A stretch of 55,860 nucleotides of DNA, from contig MU604026.1 of NCBI GenBank assembly GCA_025201845.1, positions 6,378 to 62,237 of the forward strand, in the 5' to 3' direction. Positions 18,081 to 29,247 of the stretch are shown here, piece after piece. The notes beneath the pieces were generated by a model. That model saw only the letters and a list, made by a program, of their open reading frames with translations. It was not told where the DNA came from and searched no databases. The DNA is from Martensiomyces pterosporus. Taxonomy: Eukaryota; Kickxellomycota; Kickxellomycetes; Kickxellales; Kickxellaceae. The number at the start of each line of letters is the position of its first letter. Within the stretch, counting starts at the first letter, position 1. The position numbers and the translations under genes were made by a program.

Positions 18081-18359
18081 GTTTGCAGGATGTGCAGCCG
18101 CAAGAGCCTTCTGCCCATTCGCCGGTCTACCTGGCAGAGGCAGTGAGTGGCAAGAGCGCGCCATTTACTGAGTGGAGGCAGCAGAGGGGTGTGGCAGCAG
18201 AATGCACGAGTGCAGTGGATGTTTGCGGGATGTGCAGCCGCAAGAGCCTTCTGCCCATTCGCCGGTCTACCTGGCAGAGGCAGTGAGTGGCAAGAGCGCG
18301 CCATTTACTGAGTGGAGGCAGCAGAGGGGTGTGGCAGCAGAATGCACGAGTGCAGTGGA
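18081..18359 (+). repeat. 140-bp tandem duplication
   Basis: Bases 18081-18220 are repeated at 18221-18359 with essentially one mismatch near the start (GCAGGATG against GCGGGATG). The unit contains no gene or obvious structural RNA. The near identity shows the duplication is recent. Confidence 0.9.
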
Positions 18360-19266
18360 GCGAGCTGCTGCTTCCAGAGTGGACCTGCTGACACGAGTAT
18401 GCTGGCCACTCTTTGATCCACACCTCGGCCCTTCTTTCTCTGAAACAACTGCTGCCAGTGTGTTTGCAGCTCACCAGAAACGCTAGGAAAAGAAGGAGCG
18501 CAGCGATCTTTGTTTGCAGTCCAGTGCAACCTTTGCTAGTGGGCTAGAGGGGGCTGATCAGCAACTTGGTGCCAATCTCAATGTTAGCGCGGGAGGTGGT
18601 GTGGGGCGTGTGCTGTTTTTGTGCGCTCTCGAAGCCCGAAGGCCATTCAGCGACGCATTTTTCGAGAGCACGAGATAAGCAGCACTGCAGTGCTGCTTGT
18701 TCTGCCAATATGTAGCCCGTGGTTGGATGAGCGTAGCACAAGAGAAGCAAGGAACACTCATACTCGGAAACCATATGGCGCATTGGGGCTCGAGAACGGC
18801 CATAGTGTGCGTTTGGTGTGTTGTGTGCTGAGCGCTGAGTGACCTGTGGCGGCTATGAAGGAAGCAAGACTTGCTGTGCATGGGGAGGCGAGATCAAGGA
18901 GTTTGTGTGCGGGGATGGTGCTTAGATGCAGTGCTGCAAGCTGCCCGACTCGCAAGTTTTTTTTTCTTCTGTCGGCACTGCCTTTTGCGCCTGGTGTTTG
19001 TCAACGGAACTCCATGGATACGGGGCAGCGAGAAAGGCATTCAGAAAAAACGGTATTGGGTGGGCGTGGGGAAGAGGCCGAGGATTGGGAGGGCTAAATG
19101 CACCCGCCACAGCATAAAACTATGCGCCCCAAAAGGCGACACGCGGGCTGCATGAGTCATACGCGCAGGAAGCGTGTACCTTGTGGGGGGGGAGAGCGGC
19201 ATTAATTTCACGCCTTTGTTTGCAAAGTTTCAGAATATGTAAGGGGTAGCAGTGCGGATGAAGTGC

Positions 19267-19286
19267 TATCCGGCATATACCGGATA
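19267..19286. repeat. 20-bp palindrome
   Basis: TATCCGG and CCGGATA are 7-bp inverted arms around CATATA, which is nearly self-complementary. CCGG-armed palindromes are typical of sites for zinc-cluster-type dimeric regulators, but no factor is identified. Confidence 0.4.
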
Positions 19287-20896
19287 CGCGCTGGCACACC
19301 ACCCCTAGCTTACATCACACCCGCCATCCGATCATGCTCTATTGTTTTTTGCTCAACTGTGGCAACAGGCGTCACTCGGAACTGACGGCGTTGTTCCCCA
19401 TGCAGTATGTGCACAGTCCGTCCGTTCCAGAGACAGACAGGCACTGCTGCGTGGTGCTGTGCTTAATTACGCTATGGCTGCGACAAGACACATCGTCATA
19501 CGCCCCCGCTGCGGAAAACTGCAATAAAGATATTGTAGCTACATTGATTTCGGCCCATGGAGAGAGAGAAAAAAGCGAGCGTGGCTGGAGTACTCCAGAA
19601 TAAATCGCGAGTGAAACAGAGCATACCAGAGCAATTGCCTGCTGGTGTATGTCGCGTATGTGGGATACACAGCCAAAGGAGAGCAGCGGCTGGTCGGATC
19701 GATCGGCCAAGCCGAGAACCAGCGGATTCCAGTGCTTCTCTCCCATGTCCATTTTTTTTTTTTGGCGGCATTTGGCGTGCCAGCGTGTACACAGCCACCT
19801 CTGAGCGTGGGTGTTGGCATGTGTACCTGATTCATCTTGCGACCCCTGCTGTCCAGCAGACACTGAATGGTGGTGGATAAAAGAAGCAGCGGGGGACAGC
19901 TTGCATCAGCCAGCCCAGAGCATGCCTTTGCTGGGAGGCAACGGACTTTGCTAGCCCTCGGGGTTGAATGCCAAACTTAGAAAGGCGTGAGATTAAGAAG
20001 GTAGCCGACAATCTCGGGGAGCACAGCCAGAAAGTGTGTGAAAATGGGATGGTCGCATCCGATGGTGGGGCCGGACATTGCACCATTAGCAGGTTTTTGT
20101 TGTTTACTTGAGCTTGCCAGGTCCGAGGAGCAAGAGGGCGGGGTGTGTGAAGCGTGTACCGCTGATGAAGAGCTTGGGAGCCGGTAATGGACATGCACTG
20201 CTGATGGCGTCAGAATGAGTGCGTGGGGAGCTTGGGCATGCAAGGCGCAGAGGAAGCAGCGCTCTATTTGTAAGAAAACCAAAAACAGCTGCAAACGAAA
20301 ATAAGCGCTAGTAGGAGGGTGGCATATGCTCTGGCATAATCCATGTCAAACAGCAAAAGCAGGCATAGGCCGTAGCTGTGTGGTGGGTATAGATGACCGG
20401 GCATGCGCATGCACAGCGTTCGGGCAAGGCTGCGATGCTGTCTGTTGAACAGAGAAACAGAAGCGCTGTTCGGGTCCCGACTCGTTTTCTGGCGGAGATG
20501 GCTTGATCCACGGCATCCGTGGCCTGGAGAATAAGTCAAGCTCGAGGCCCTTGACAGTCAAGCGCCAAACGGTGCTCCGGCACCTCCTTCCGCGATTTTC
20601 TGAGACGGCTGCTGTTGGGGGGGGGAGCAGTGAGGTCAATGTGACTGAGATTGGGACGATGGCGGGTGGTAGAGCAGACCGAATCTGCCCCTCTCCACAC
20701 TCCAGCGCCAGCAGGCTGATGAAGGGGGCAGGGCGTGTGTTTATTGAGCGATCGCATGAATGGTGGCTGGATAAGCGTGCGCGGTAGTGGCCATTGCTTG
20801 CTAGAGGTTAGGCGAAGGCTGCCTGCGCGGTGTTTGCAGGCAATGCCCAGCAGCAGGCGTGGCACTGGTGGACTTGCGCTGGAGCAGCTGTGGACG

Positions 20897-20938
20897 TGGG
20901 CATGGGCATGGGCATGGGCATAGGCATGGGCATGGGCA
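20897..20938 (+). repeat. GGCATG hexanucleotide microsatellite
   Basis: Six or seven GGGCAT-type units, one interrupted (CATAGG). The tract creates artificial His/Ala or Met/Gly frames on both strands. A related ATGGGC-type tract occurs in the coding sequence of the epsin gene. Confidence 0.8.
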
Positions 20939-21533
20939 GAATGAGAAAATACAGCGAGCTCGATTGCGTGCCGTGTGCTATCATTGCTATCAGCCCTTCC
21001 ACGCCCCCAACCGTCCCATCCGTGGGTGGTATCAGCCTCTGAAAGAGGTGTGTGGGCTGCGAGGGGAATTGGGGGAGGGGTAGTGAGCCCGAACGGACAG
21101 CGGACGATTAACCCGAAGGGATTCGCCTCCCTTTTCTGTGTATGAGGGGGAAAGGCACTCGCAAAAAACAAAAAACAAGTACAAGGGCGCGGTGTTCGCA
21201 GCCTCGGATTCCGCAAAGTGATTGGTCAGGAAGGGGGCGTGGCCGGGGGGTGTAGCCAGCACCCCCTGCCCCACCACGGGCTTCCTTTCCCACTCTGCGC
21301 CTGCTGGTACAATGGATATGGCTGTGGTTGGGCTGTCGTATGCGCCTGGCTGGTGGGCAGCTGGAGTTGGGACGTCAAGGCGGGAGAAAGCCAGCCCAGC
21401 CGGCTTTGCGCCCCCTGCTTGTACACACACACTTTCGCTGTAGATGAGAGAGAAACCGCGCATCACAACCTCAAACGAAAAGAGCTGGAAGGCAGGCGAT
21501 GGCGGCGCGCGGGGGTTAGCCTCATCAGCTTGG

Positions 21534-21540
21534 TATAAAA
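21534..21540 (+). promoter_or_regulatory. TATA box of the H+-ATPase gene
   Basis: TATAAAA lies 340 bp upstream of the start codon and is followed by a CT-rich stretch typical of a fungal transcription start region, so the mRNA leader should be about 280-310 nt. Confidence 0.65.
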
Positions 21541-21614
21541 CAGCGCATATCTGGCCCTGGGGCGCCCGTGTTCACTTCTCCCTTCAAACCTCTCTTCTTG
21601 AGCTATTCTCTGAC

Positions 21615-21644
21615 ATGCCCACGGAACTCTACGACTTCGAATAA
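21615..21644 (+). promoter_or_regulatory. Upstream ORF of 9 codons in the H+-ATPase leader
   Basis: ATG at 21615 opens a frame encoding MPTELYDFE and stopping at TAA 21642. It is the only ATG between the TATA box and the main start codon at 21874, in a leader otherwise free of ATGs. It could restrain or tune translation. Confidence 0.5.
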
Positions 21645-21873
21645 CTCGCCCTTCCATATTCTCGCCCTCTTCGCCTTTCCCTCCACTTAGAATTTCATAT
21701 TCTAGCAGTGCTCTCCACCCCTCCCACAGCTGCTCGCTCAGAGTCTCAGTTGCTATACTTTTCAAGTGGGGAGGCAACAAAGTAGTTGACGCAGTAGGTA
21801 CAGGCTGCGCTTCTTCGTCGGTTTTATCTCTCTCTTCTTAATCAGAAGCTAAGCTAGCTAGCAAGAACCAAAC

Positions 21874-24800
21874 ATGTCTGCCGCTCCCCAAGCCGAGAAG
21901 GCTCCAGCGAGCTCCAGCGACGAGGTCGCCACCCTCAACGTCGACCCCAACACCCTGACCGTCGCTGATCTCTACGACAAGGAGAAGTTTGACCTCGAGA
22001 CCATGGACAACAAGCTGGTCTACCAGCTCCTCCAGTGCGGCCCCGAGGGTCTTACCCAGGCTGAGGCCACTGCCCGCATTGACAAGGTAAATACCACATT
22101 CCACTGATCCAGCGCTTGTGTGCTCCCTCCGCTGGCTGTAGCTTTCAGCGCTGACTGGCATGCGCAGGGAAGCTATGCAGCGTGCATATCCGCTATGAAT
22201 TTTATTTTTCAGACACATGCTTTTTCCTCCCTTCCCCCCCCGCGCATCAAAGGGGCTGCGGTGTCTTCCGGAGCGCCTGTCTGTGCGCATTGCACGGCAG
22301 AGGGCTCTTGTGTGTGTGCTTGCACGCCTTCTTACACTACCACACAAACACCCGCCCAATTCGCCTGCGCGCACAGTGGCTTTGCTGTGCCGCTTCATGC
22401 TGCCCTTCCTCTCTCTCGAAGCCTTGCTGCGTGTGGAAGAAAAATATTTTCTGTTTGACATGAGGTCTTACAGAGCCTTGCCTCCGGCTGTTTGCTTGGG
22501 TTCCACAAGAGCTATCCTTTTGTTGTCACTCGTGCCTTCCATATTGAGCCAACCACAACCAGCTCAGCTCTCCATCCAGTCCCCCCCGGCCCAGCCCAGT
22601 TCTTATTGCTTGCTTTTCCGGCAAGCTGCCTTTCGCTGATCCCCAGCTTGTTTCATTTTCAGTGGGCCATGGAAGCCATGGGCTTGGCGTGCAGAGCACA
22701 GCTGGTGGCAGCGCTTTGCTGATTGATTGGCAGAAAGCAGCCAGCCCTCTGACCACTCCTTTGCAGCACGATGGCTAATCAAAAAGAACGCACTGGCTCC
22801 TTTAACACCTGTCAATGTAGTTTGGCCCCAACAAGCTCCCCGAGAAGAAGGTCAATCCCATTCTCATGTTCCTGTCCTTCATGTGGAACCCTCTGTCGTG
22901 GGTCATGGAGGCTGCTGCCATCGTCGCTATTGGTCTTAGCAACGGCGAGGGCCAGCCCCCGGACTGGCAGGACTTCGTCGGTATCGTTCTTCTGCTGATT
23001 GGTAACTCGTGCATTGGCTTCTACGAGGAGCGCGGCGCCGGCAAGGCTGTCGAGGCGCTCATGGCTGCCCTGGCTCCCCAGTGCAAGGTCAAGCGCGACG
23101 GCGAGTGGAAGGTGATGGAGGCTGCCAACCTTGTTCCCGGTGATGTCATCTCGATCAAGCTTGGCGACGTCGTTCCTGCCGACTCGCGCATGATTGTTGC
23201 CAACAACGTCAAGATCGACCAGGCTGCTCTTACTGGCGAGTCGCTTCCCGTCGGCAAGGAGCCCGGAGACGAGGTGTTCTCCGGCTCCACCGTCAAGCAG
23301 GGCGAGGCCGAGGCTATGGTTATTGGTACTGGTCTGAACACCTTCTTCGGCCGCGCTGCCTCGCTTGTCGCTGGCGCCAACGAGGGCATGGGTCACCTGC
23401 AGCAGGTGCTTGCCAAGATCGGTAACTTCTGCATTTTCTCGATCGGCATCTTCCTTATTGCCGAGATCTTCGTCATGTACGCTGGCTTCAGGTACAGATA
23501 CCGCCGCGGTATGAACAACCTCCTTGTCTTGCTCATCGGTGGCATCCCGATTGCCATGCCCACTGTCCTCTCGGTCACGCTGGCCATCGGTGCCAAGCAG
23601 CTTGCCGAGCACAAGGCCATTGTCACCCGCATCTCCGCCATCGAGGAGCTCGCTGGCGTCACCATCCTGTGCTCCGACAAGACCGGCACCCTTACCCTCA
23701 ACGAGCTTACGATCAAGACCGAGGCCATCAAGCTCTACTCCGAGTACAAGTCCGACGAGGTTCTCCTCCTCTCTGCCTACGCCTCGCGTGTTGAGAACCA
23801 GGACGCCATCGACAAGTCCATTGTTGGCTCGCTCTCGGACCCCAAGCAGGCCCGCGAGGGCATCGAGGTTCTCCACTTCCTCCCCTTCAACCCCGTTGAC
23901 AAGCGTACCGAGGTCACCTACCGCCGCCTCTCGGACAACACCGTCCACCGCATCTCCAAGGGCATGACCCAGATGATTCTCGAGCTCAGCACCCGCGACA
24001 ACACCGACGAGACCGTCGAGCGCCTCCACGCCGACGTCGACGAGTTTGCCCGCCGCGGTCTCCGTGCTCTTGCCGTTGCCGAGGAGTCTGTCCCCTCGGG
24101 CGAGGTTGATGGCCAGGGCACTGGCTTCCGCCTCATCGGCCTTCTCCCCATCTTCGATCCCCCCCGCCACGACACCAAGGAGACCATCGACCGCGCCATC
24201 GACCTCGGAGTCCACGTCAAGATGATCACTGGTGACCAGCTTGCCATTGCCAAGGAGACCGGCCGCGAGCTCGGCATGGGCGACACGATGTACAACGCCT
24301 CGATCCTCAACAAGAAGGACGAGCTTGCTGGCATTGCGGACTCGGTTGATGAGCTTGTTCTCCGCGCCGACGGCTTCGCCGGAGTGTACCCCGAGCACAA
24401 GTACGAGATTGTCGAGCGCCTCCAGAACCTCGGCCACATGGTTGCCATGACTGGCGATGGTGTCAACGATGCCCCCGCCCTGGCCAAGGCCAACGTTGGT
24501 GTCGCTGTTGCTGATGCCTCCGACGCTGCCCGCTCTGCCTCCGACATTGTCCTCACCGAGGCTGGTCTGTCGACCATCATTGAGGCGTTCATCCACTCGC
24601 GCATCATCTTCCAGCGCATGCGCAACTACGCCATCTACACCTGCTCGGTCACCATCCGTGTTGTCACCACCTTCTCGATCCTCGTGTTTGCCTTCAAGTT
24701 CGACTTCCCCCCCTTCCTGGTCCTTATCCTCGCCATCATCAACGACGGCACCATGATGACCATCTCGACTGACCGCGTCAAGCCGTCGAGGAACCCCAAC

Positions 24801-25565
24801 TCGTGGAACCTCAAGGAGATCTTCTCGTACGCCATCGTCTACGGCTGCTACCTCACCCTGTCGACCGTGATCTTCTTCATTGTCATTGACAAGACCAACT
24901 TCTTCCAGAACCACGGATGCGAGGGCTTCAGCAACCACAACGACTTCCGCCTCCACTCGGTCATCTACCTCCAGGTGTCGATTCTCTCGCAGGGTCTCAT
25001 CTTTGTCACCCGCTCGCAGGGCTTCTTCTTCACCGAGCGCCCCTCGCTCTTCCTCATGTGCGCCTTTATCCTTGCTCAGCTTGTCGCCACCATGATCACC
25101 GTGTACGCCAACTGGGGATTCACCGAGATCACTGGTGCTGGATGGCACTGGGCCGGAGCTGTCTGGATCTGGGACATTGTCTGGTTCATTCCCCTCGACT
25201 TTGTCAAGTTCGGCATGGCCAAGGTCATCGACCGCTTCGCCCAGGCCCGCTCGCCCCCTGCCCCTGGAGCCCCCGTCACGCACGAGGAGGTCGAGCTCGC
25301 TCGCCAGCGCACCCGCATGTCCATGGAGGCTGCCCAGTCCGTCAACCGCATCTCGACCATCCCCTCGCGCGGCGCCTCGTACTATGCTCCCAACCTTAGC
25401 GAGCGCGTTGAGCCCCGCCGCCAGAACTTTGGTCGCCGTCTGATGTCGGGCCAGGTGTTCACCAAGAGCGGAAAGAGCTTGAAGATGGACAGGAACGAGC
25501 TGCGCCGCCTCCAGAGCACCCAGGCCCAGCACGCCTCGCATGTTTTGTCGGCCCATGACAACTAA
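21874..25565 (+). CDS. Plasma-membrane P3A-type H+-ATPase, plant/protist-like
   Basis: Exons 21874-22086 and 22821-25565, 985 residues; the 734-bp intron is GTAAAT...TAG. It pumps protons out of the cell to energise uptake. Signatures: [19 protein letters not shown], the phosphorylated Asp357 in [28 protein letters not shown] and [11 protein letters not shown]. Many segments read like plant pumps rather than yeast Pma1, for example [11 protein letters not shown], the [16 protein letters not shown] helix, [16 protein letters not shown] and [16 protein letters not shown]. Such pumps are known in some fungi (Ustilago Pma2). The C-terminal tail of about 105 residues after the last membrane helix is Arg/Ser-rich and lacks both the plant YTV 14-3-3 end and the yeast tail, so regulation may differ. 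Codon use is extremely C-ending, implying very high expression. Confidence 0.93.
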
Positions 25566-25983
25566 ACATTTGTTCGCTAGACCCGCGGGAGATGCTGACC
25601 ATTAATGACCCCTGCCTCCCGCTCGGGTCTCCCGCCTTTAATACCCCCTTATACACATAGCTCCTACAAACTCCCTTTACTTTTGTTCATTGCACCTTTT
25701 ATTTCTCTTCAAAATATACATTTCGTATTTTTTCCCCCTTAATTTTGAAGTGCCTCTTCCCAATACAGCTGCTCTGTAATAAAGTGCATCATGGACATGC
25801 AGCGATGCATGAGCTGTGTCGCCCTTGCGGTCCTGCCATAACGTTGCAGGGGCGCAGTGCGTGCAGTAATACTCCGCCTGCGGGTGATCAGGGCGCTGTG
25901 TCTGGCGCCTGAATCGACACCACCTTTTCTTTCTCCTTGTGCTGGGGCGCATTCATCTGGTTCTCTGCTTGCTTTGGAAGGAA
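25566..25983. other. Intergenic, H+-ATPase 3' end and ATG17 promoter
   Basis: An AATAAA at 25778-25783, 213 nt after the stop, is a plausible poly(A) signal of the H+-ATPase mRNA. The sequence before it is strongly T/C-rich. No gene seen. Confidence 0.5.
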
Positions 25984-28687
25984 ATGGCATCGCTAGAAAC
26001 GCTGACCAGGCTGTCAGAGCCGTCGGTGCGCGGCGCATATGTGGCGAGGGAGATTATGCGGGACGCTACGGGCTGCTTGGATCAAACCAGGAAGGACTAT
26101 GGTCGAATCTGCGACGTGCACCCAAAGCTGGCATTCCTTGTTGCCGACAACGAATCGCAGATCAAGGTACCTTTCTCCTGTCGTGTTTGGTAACTTGCCT
26201 TGCGCGCCAATGGATCTGGCACGTTCCTCGCTTCTCTTCCTCGTGCTGCGCTTTGCTGCACATGCTGTTGACTTCTCGGGGCGCGCTTTGCTCCTTGCGC
26301 TGTGCGCAAATCCGCCCCCATTCCGTTTTCGCATGAAAGGAGCAACTGCAGGCACTGGTTTGCCACGGGCGGATCTCTTAGCGCGGCTGTTGGCTCTGGA
26401 GGGGGAGGGCATAGTGGCAGCCTTTAAATGCTTTTTCGGATTTGGAGCCTATGGGCTGCTTGCCTTGGCTGGAGAGGTTGGGTAGCACGGCCCAGCTTCC
26501 TTCCCATTCCCACACACCACACCGAAATAGAAAAGACTTGCCGGCGTGTTAATCGCCGCCGCCTTGTACACACGCACATTTGCAACCCCCTGCTTGCAAT
26601 TTGTAACATGCATGCCTCACCTGCTTGCGCCAGGTTTTTGCGTGGGCCGAGCGCCAGCGGTGGCATGGCTTCGCAAGAGTCGCTCTGCTCCGGCTGTTTG
26701 CCATTGTCTGTAGCGAGGGCTGGAGCGTCTCCTCCCACTCGCGCACTTGCTGCTGCTGATCCACACATAAACAAAGCGACAACGAAAATAATGTCCAAAA
26801 CGCACACACCAGCTGGTGCGCTTCGCCTCCTGCCTCTTTTGGGCGTGTTTCTGCTCCACATACTCCACATGCTGTATGACCACCGGCGGTTGATCAGCCC
26901 TTTGTCTGCTTTTGGAAGCGTGCAGCTTCATACTCGTCTACATGGTTTCCAGCCCTCCTCGCTCCGCAGGGCTGTTGGATTTAGCAACTGCAGCTCCAAA
27001 TTCTGCTGCTAACTGTTTCTTTCCGGTGGGGCCTGTCTTTGCTGTAGCTGTGCAAATCGCTGGAGGCCAACCTGCGCCGCCACTTGACCGACCTGGAGGC
27101 GACCGTGCAGGTAAGAGGGAATTCTGAGAAGGCACAGTTATCGACGCTGCCAAGGGTGATCGGTGGCACCCCCACCATGTAGCCCGGACCAGTGCATTTG
27201 TGTGCTGTGCTGAGCGAATTGCGTAATTAGCAAGGAATAATATGCAGTAGCGGCACGTCTGTTCTTCGAATATGCAGCAGATGCAGAGCGTGGATCGCTC
27301 CCACTTCCTCCGTACAAGCCTGCTTTGAGCACTGCCCCTCTGGAACCTTCATCCTCGCACAGCAGCGGCATTCTAGAATATGTGCACCATGCGCCTTGCC
27401 GTCCCTCGATTGCTATTGCTAACAAACGGTTAGCGCCTGCGTCACCTTTTTTTCTTATTGTCGAAAACACTCGGTCGTTAGTCGAAATGGCAGCAGTCCG
27501 AAGATCTGCACAAGGAAATGGCAACGGTTATAGAGATGCTCAGGATCCGTGAGGTCGTGGACAAGGAGTTCCGTAGTCCGCTGCAGGCAAGCACGGGCTC
27601 TGATCAGCAGCAGAATGCCGCTGGCAAAAAACATACGCTCTACGACCACATCGACCAGGCCGCTGTTGATGCGCTCGAAGGAAAGACCAGAGAGTCCCTG
27701 AGCCAGCTAAAGGTACGCCAGCACGCAGGCGCAGGCGTCAGGGCCGTCTCATGTTTGCCGTGTACTAACACAACCCGGATTCTCTTGCTTCGTTTCTAGG
27801 ATATCGCGGATGCTAATGTTGCGCTCGGAAACAAGGCTGTTGGCGAGATCGAGGCAGTGAAGATTCCTGCTGCTGACGATATCAGCATCACGTGGGGCGG
27901 TCTGCGCGAGATTGGGGACTTGGTTGAGGAGTCGGAATCGGCAGTGGCTGACATTGAGCAGGACCTGGCGTCAATGGACCACCATTGCACGCAGCTGAAA
28001 GACACGATAAAAGACCTGGAGACCGAGGGCGGAGTGCTGAGCCTTGACGACTACAAGGTTTTGCAGCGGGACACGGATGAGATCCCCGTCATTATTGCTG
28101 ATCTGCAGGACGCGCTGGTTGGTATCAGGAGAAGATCCGACGAAACAAGCGTTCGCTGTCTGCAGTACACCGCATTCTACGACGACTACAGGAAGCAGGT
28201 GGCGGCAGTCGAAAAGGTATCGGCTATAGTCAACGGGTTTCTCTGCTCTGTTGAGGAATCGCAGGCCAGCTTTAGCCAGCTTGTGACTGAAGTCGAGGTG
28301 TTCCTGGATGAGACGTGGAATCTGATATCCTGGTACCGCAATTTCTACAGCGCATACGATAGCCTGATCAGCGAGGTGCACAGAAGGCGCCAGGCGCAGA
28401 GGCTCCAGCATGCTCAGGTTGAGGATATCAGGGCAAGGCTTGACACAATGTACATGGATGAGGTCGAGCAGCGCAGTCGGTTCGTTGCCAAGTTTGGGCC
28501 CTTCTTGCCTAGCGACCTGTGTCCCTTTATACAGGACCCGCCTGTCAGGTATGTTGTGGACGAAGTCGGAGATGTCGAGCGGCTTAACTCGGTGCAGTCG
28601 CACGAGACGCACTATTCGAGGCAGACAAGTGGTGGTGGCATGGGCGTGGATTCGCAGCTCCACGCCGCAGAGAACAATATCCCGTAG
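25984..28687 (+). CDS. ATG17: Autophagy scaffold protein Atg17
   Basis: Exons 25984-26166, 27048-27110, 27494-27712 and 27800-28687 join in frame (all phase 0) to 450 residues. Introns are 881, 383 and 87 bp, with GT-AG ends. Atg17 dimerises as an elongated helical scaffold that gathers Atg29, Atg31, Atg13 and Atg1 at the phagophore assembly site. Evidence is the all-helical coiled-coil sequence, the N-terminal VHPKLAFL segment and the C-terminal signature FGPFLPSDLCPFIQDPPVRY, which is typical of the APG17 family. The length fits (yeast 417). Exon 3 has a CAGCAG acceptor at 27491-27496, so an isoform lacking one Gln is possible. The first intron is long enough to hide another exon, although the protein alignment looks continuous across it. 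Confidence 0.85.
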
Positions 28688-29247
28688 ACCAGGCAAAAGC
28701 AGCAGCCATGCAGCTACCCTGCCAGCCATCGATAAAGCAATGCCACACCATACTCGCTTCTATAGCGCATTTCTCTTGGATACAAGGTGCTCGTGTTTAG
28801 TTCAAATAGATGGGTAGCAGCAGCTTGGTATCCGATTCTACGCTGCGCGAGAGGCTCTCTGTGTGTGCGGAAAAGCTGTGATGGCGCAGGATGCTGATGA
28901 GGCAGCCCAATCACCGTCCAGGCACGGCCGTGTCCTGCGCCCTCACCCTGAAGCATGCCTGCTGCCCCAGGAAAAGGAATGCTAGTTGCTCGCAGGTCAC
29001 ATCGTCATGCCCCGTCTCCTTTTTTCGCTCTGGCACAACCCGCCTCTCTATTCTTATTTCAGCAAGACTCCAGCTACAACCAATACTGCTCAGCCCTTCT
29101 TTGCACAGAAACTACATCTTATTGCACTTGCAATTTCGCTGCTATCGCCACAGTAATTCACGGCTTCGAGGCAAATCCGCACGCTGCAGAAAGCGAAAAA
29201 GGCTCCTTTTTTAGTCTGAACTGGGACACTAGATAACACGATACAGT
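28688..29247. other. Intergenic, ATG17 to epsin
   Basis: 560 bp with no supported gene; the right part should hold the epsin promoter. A CT-rich plus-strand stretch occurs at about 29000-29060. Confidence 0.45.

Larger units (their letters stand above)
15711..21533. other. Gene-poor 5.8-kb region upstream of the H+-ATPase
   Basis: I find no convincing protein gene or tRNA on either strand. Open frames are short or low-complexity, lack family signatures, and do not show the codon pattern of neighbouring genes. The region holds the SPC25 promoter at its left end, an inverted repeat with GATA motifs (16062-16084), a poly-T run (about 19747), a 140-bp tandem duplication (18081-18359), a CCGG-armed palindrome (19267-19286) and a GGCATG hexanucleotide tract (20897-20938). 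It may be an extended regulatory region of the strongly expressed H+-ATPase, or may contain non-coding RNA genes not recognisable by eye. Confidence 0.5.

Noticed and set aside
20536..21216. 226-codon minus-strand frame in the gene-poor region
   Set aside because: Its most striking part (alternating His-Ala) is simply the GGCATG microsatellite; the rest is low-complexity, and no leader or family match is seen.
22087..22820. Short open frames inside the H+-ATPase intron (about 22120-22722)
   Set aside because: Pyrimidine-rich intronic sequence; joining the flanking exons restores the conserved pump sequence exactly, so the interval is an intron.
22812..25556. 914-codon open frame on the minus strand opposite the H+-ATPase
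   Set aside because: It mirrors the H+-ATPase exon almost exactly. The sense gene's strong preference for C-ending codons removes antisense stop codons. The translation is a low-complexity Gly/Val/Asp/Leu-rich sequence with no family features.
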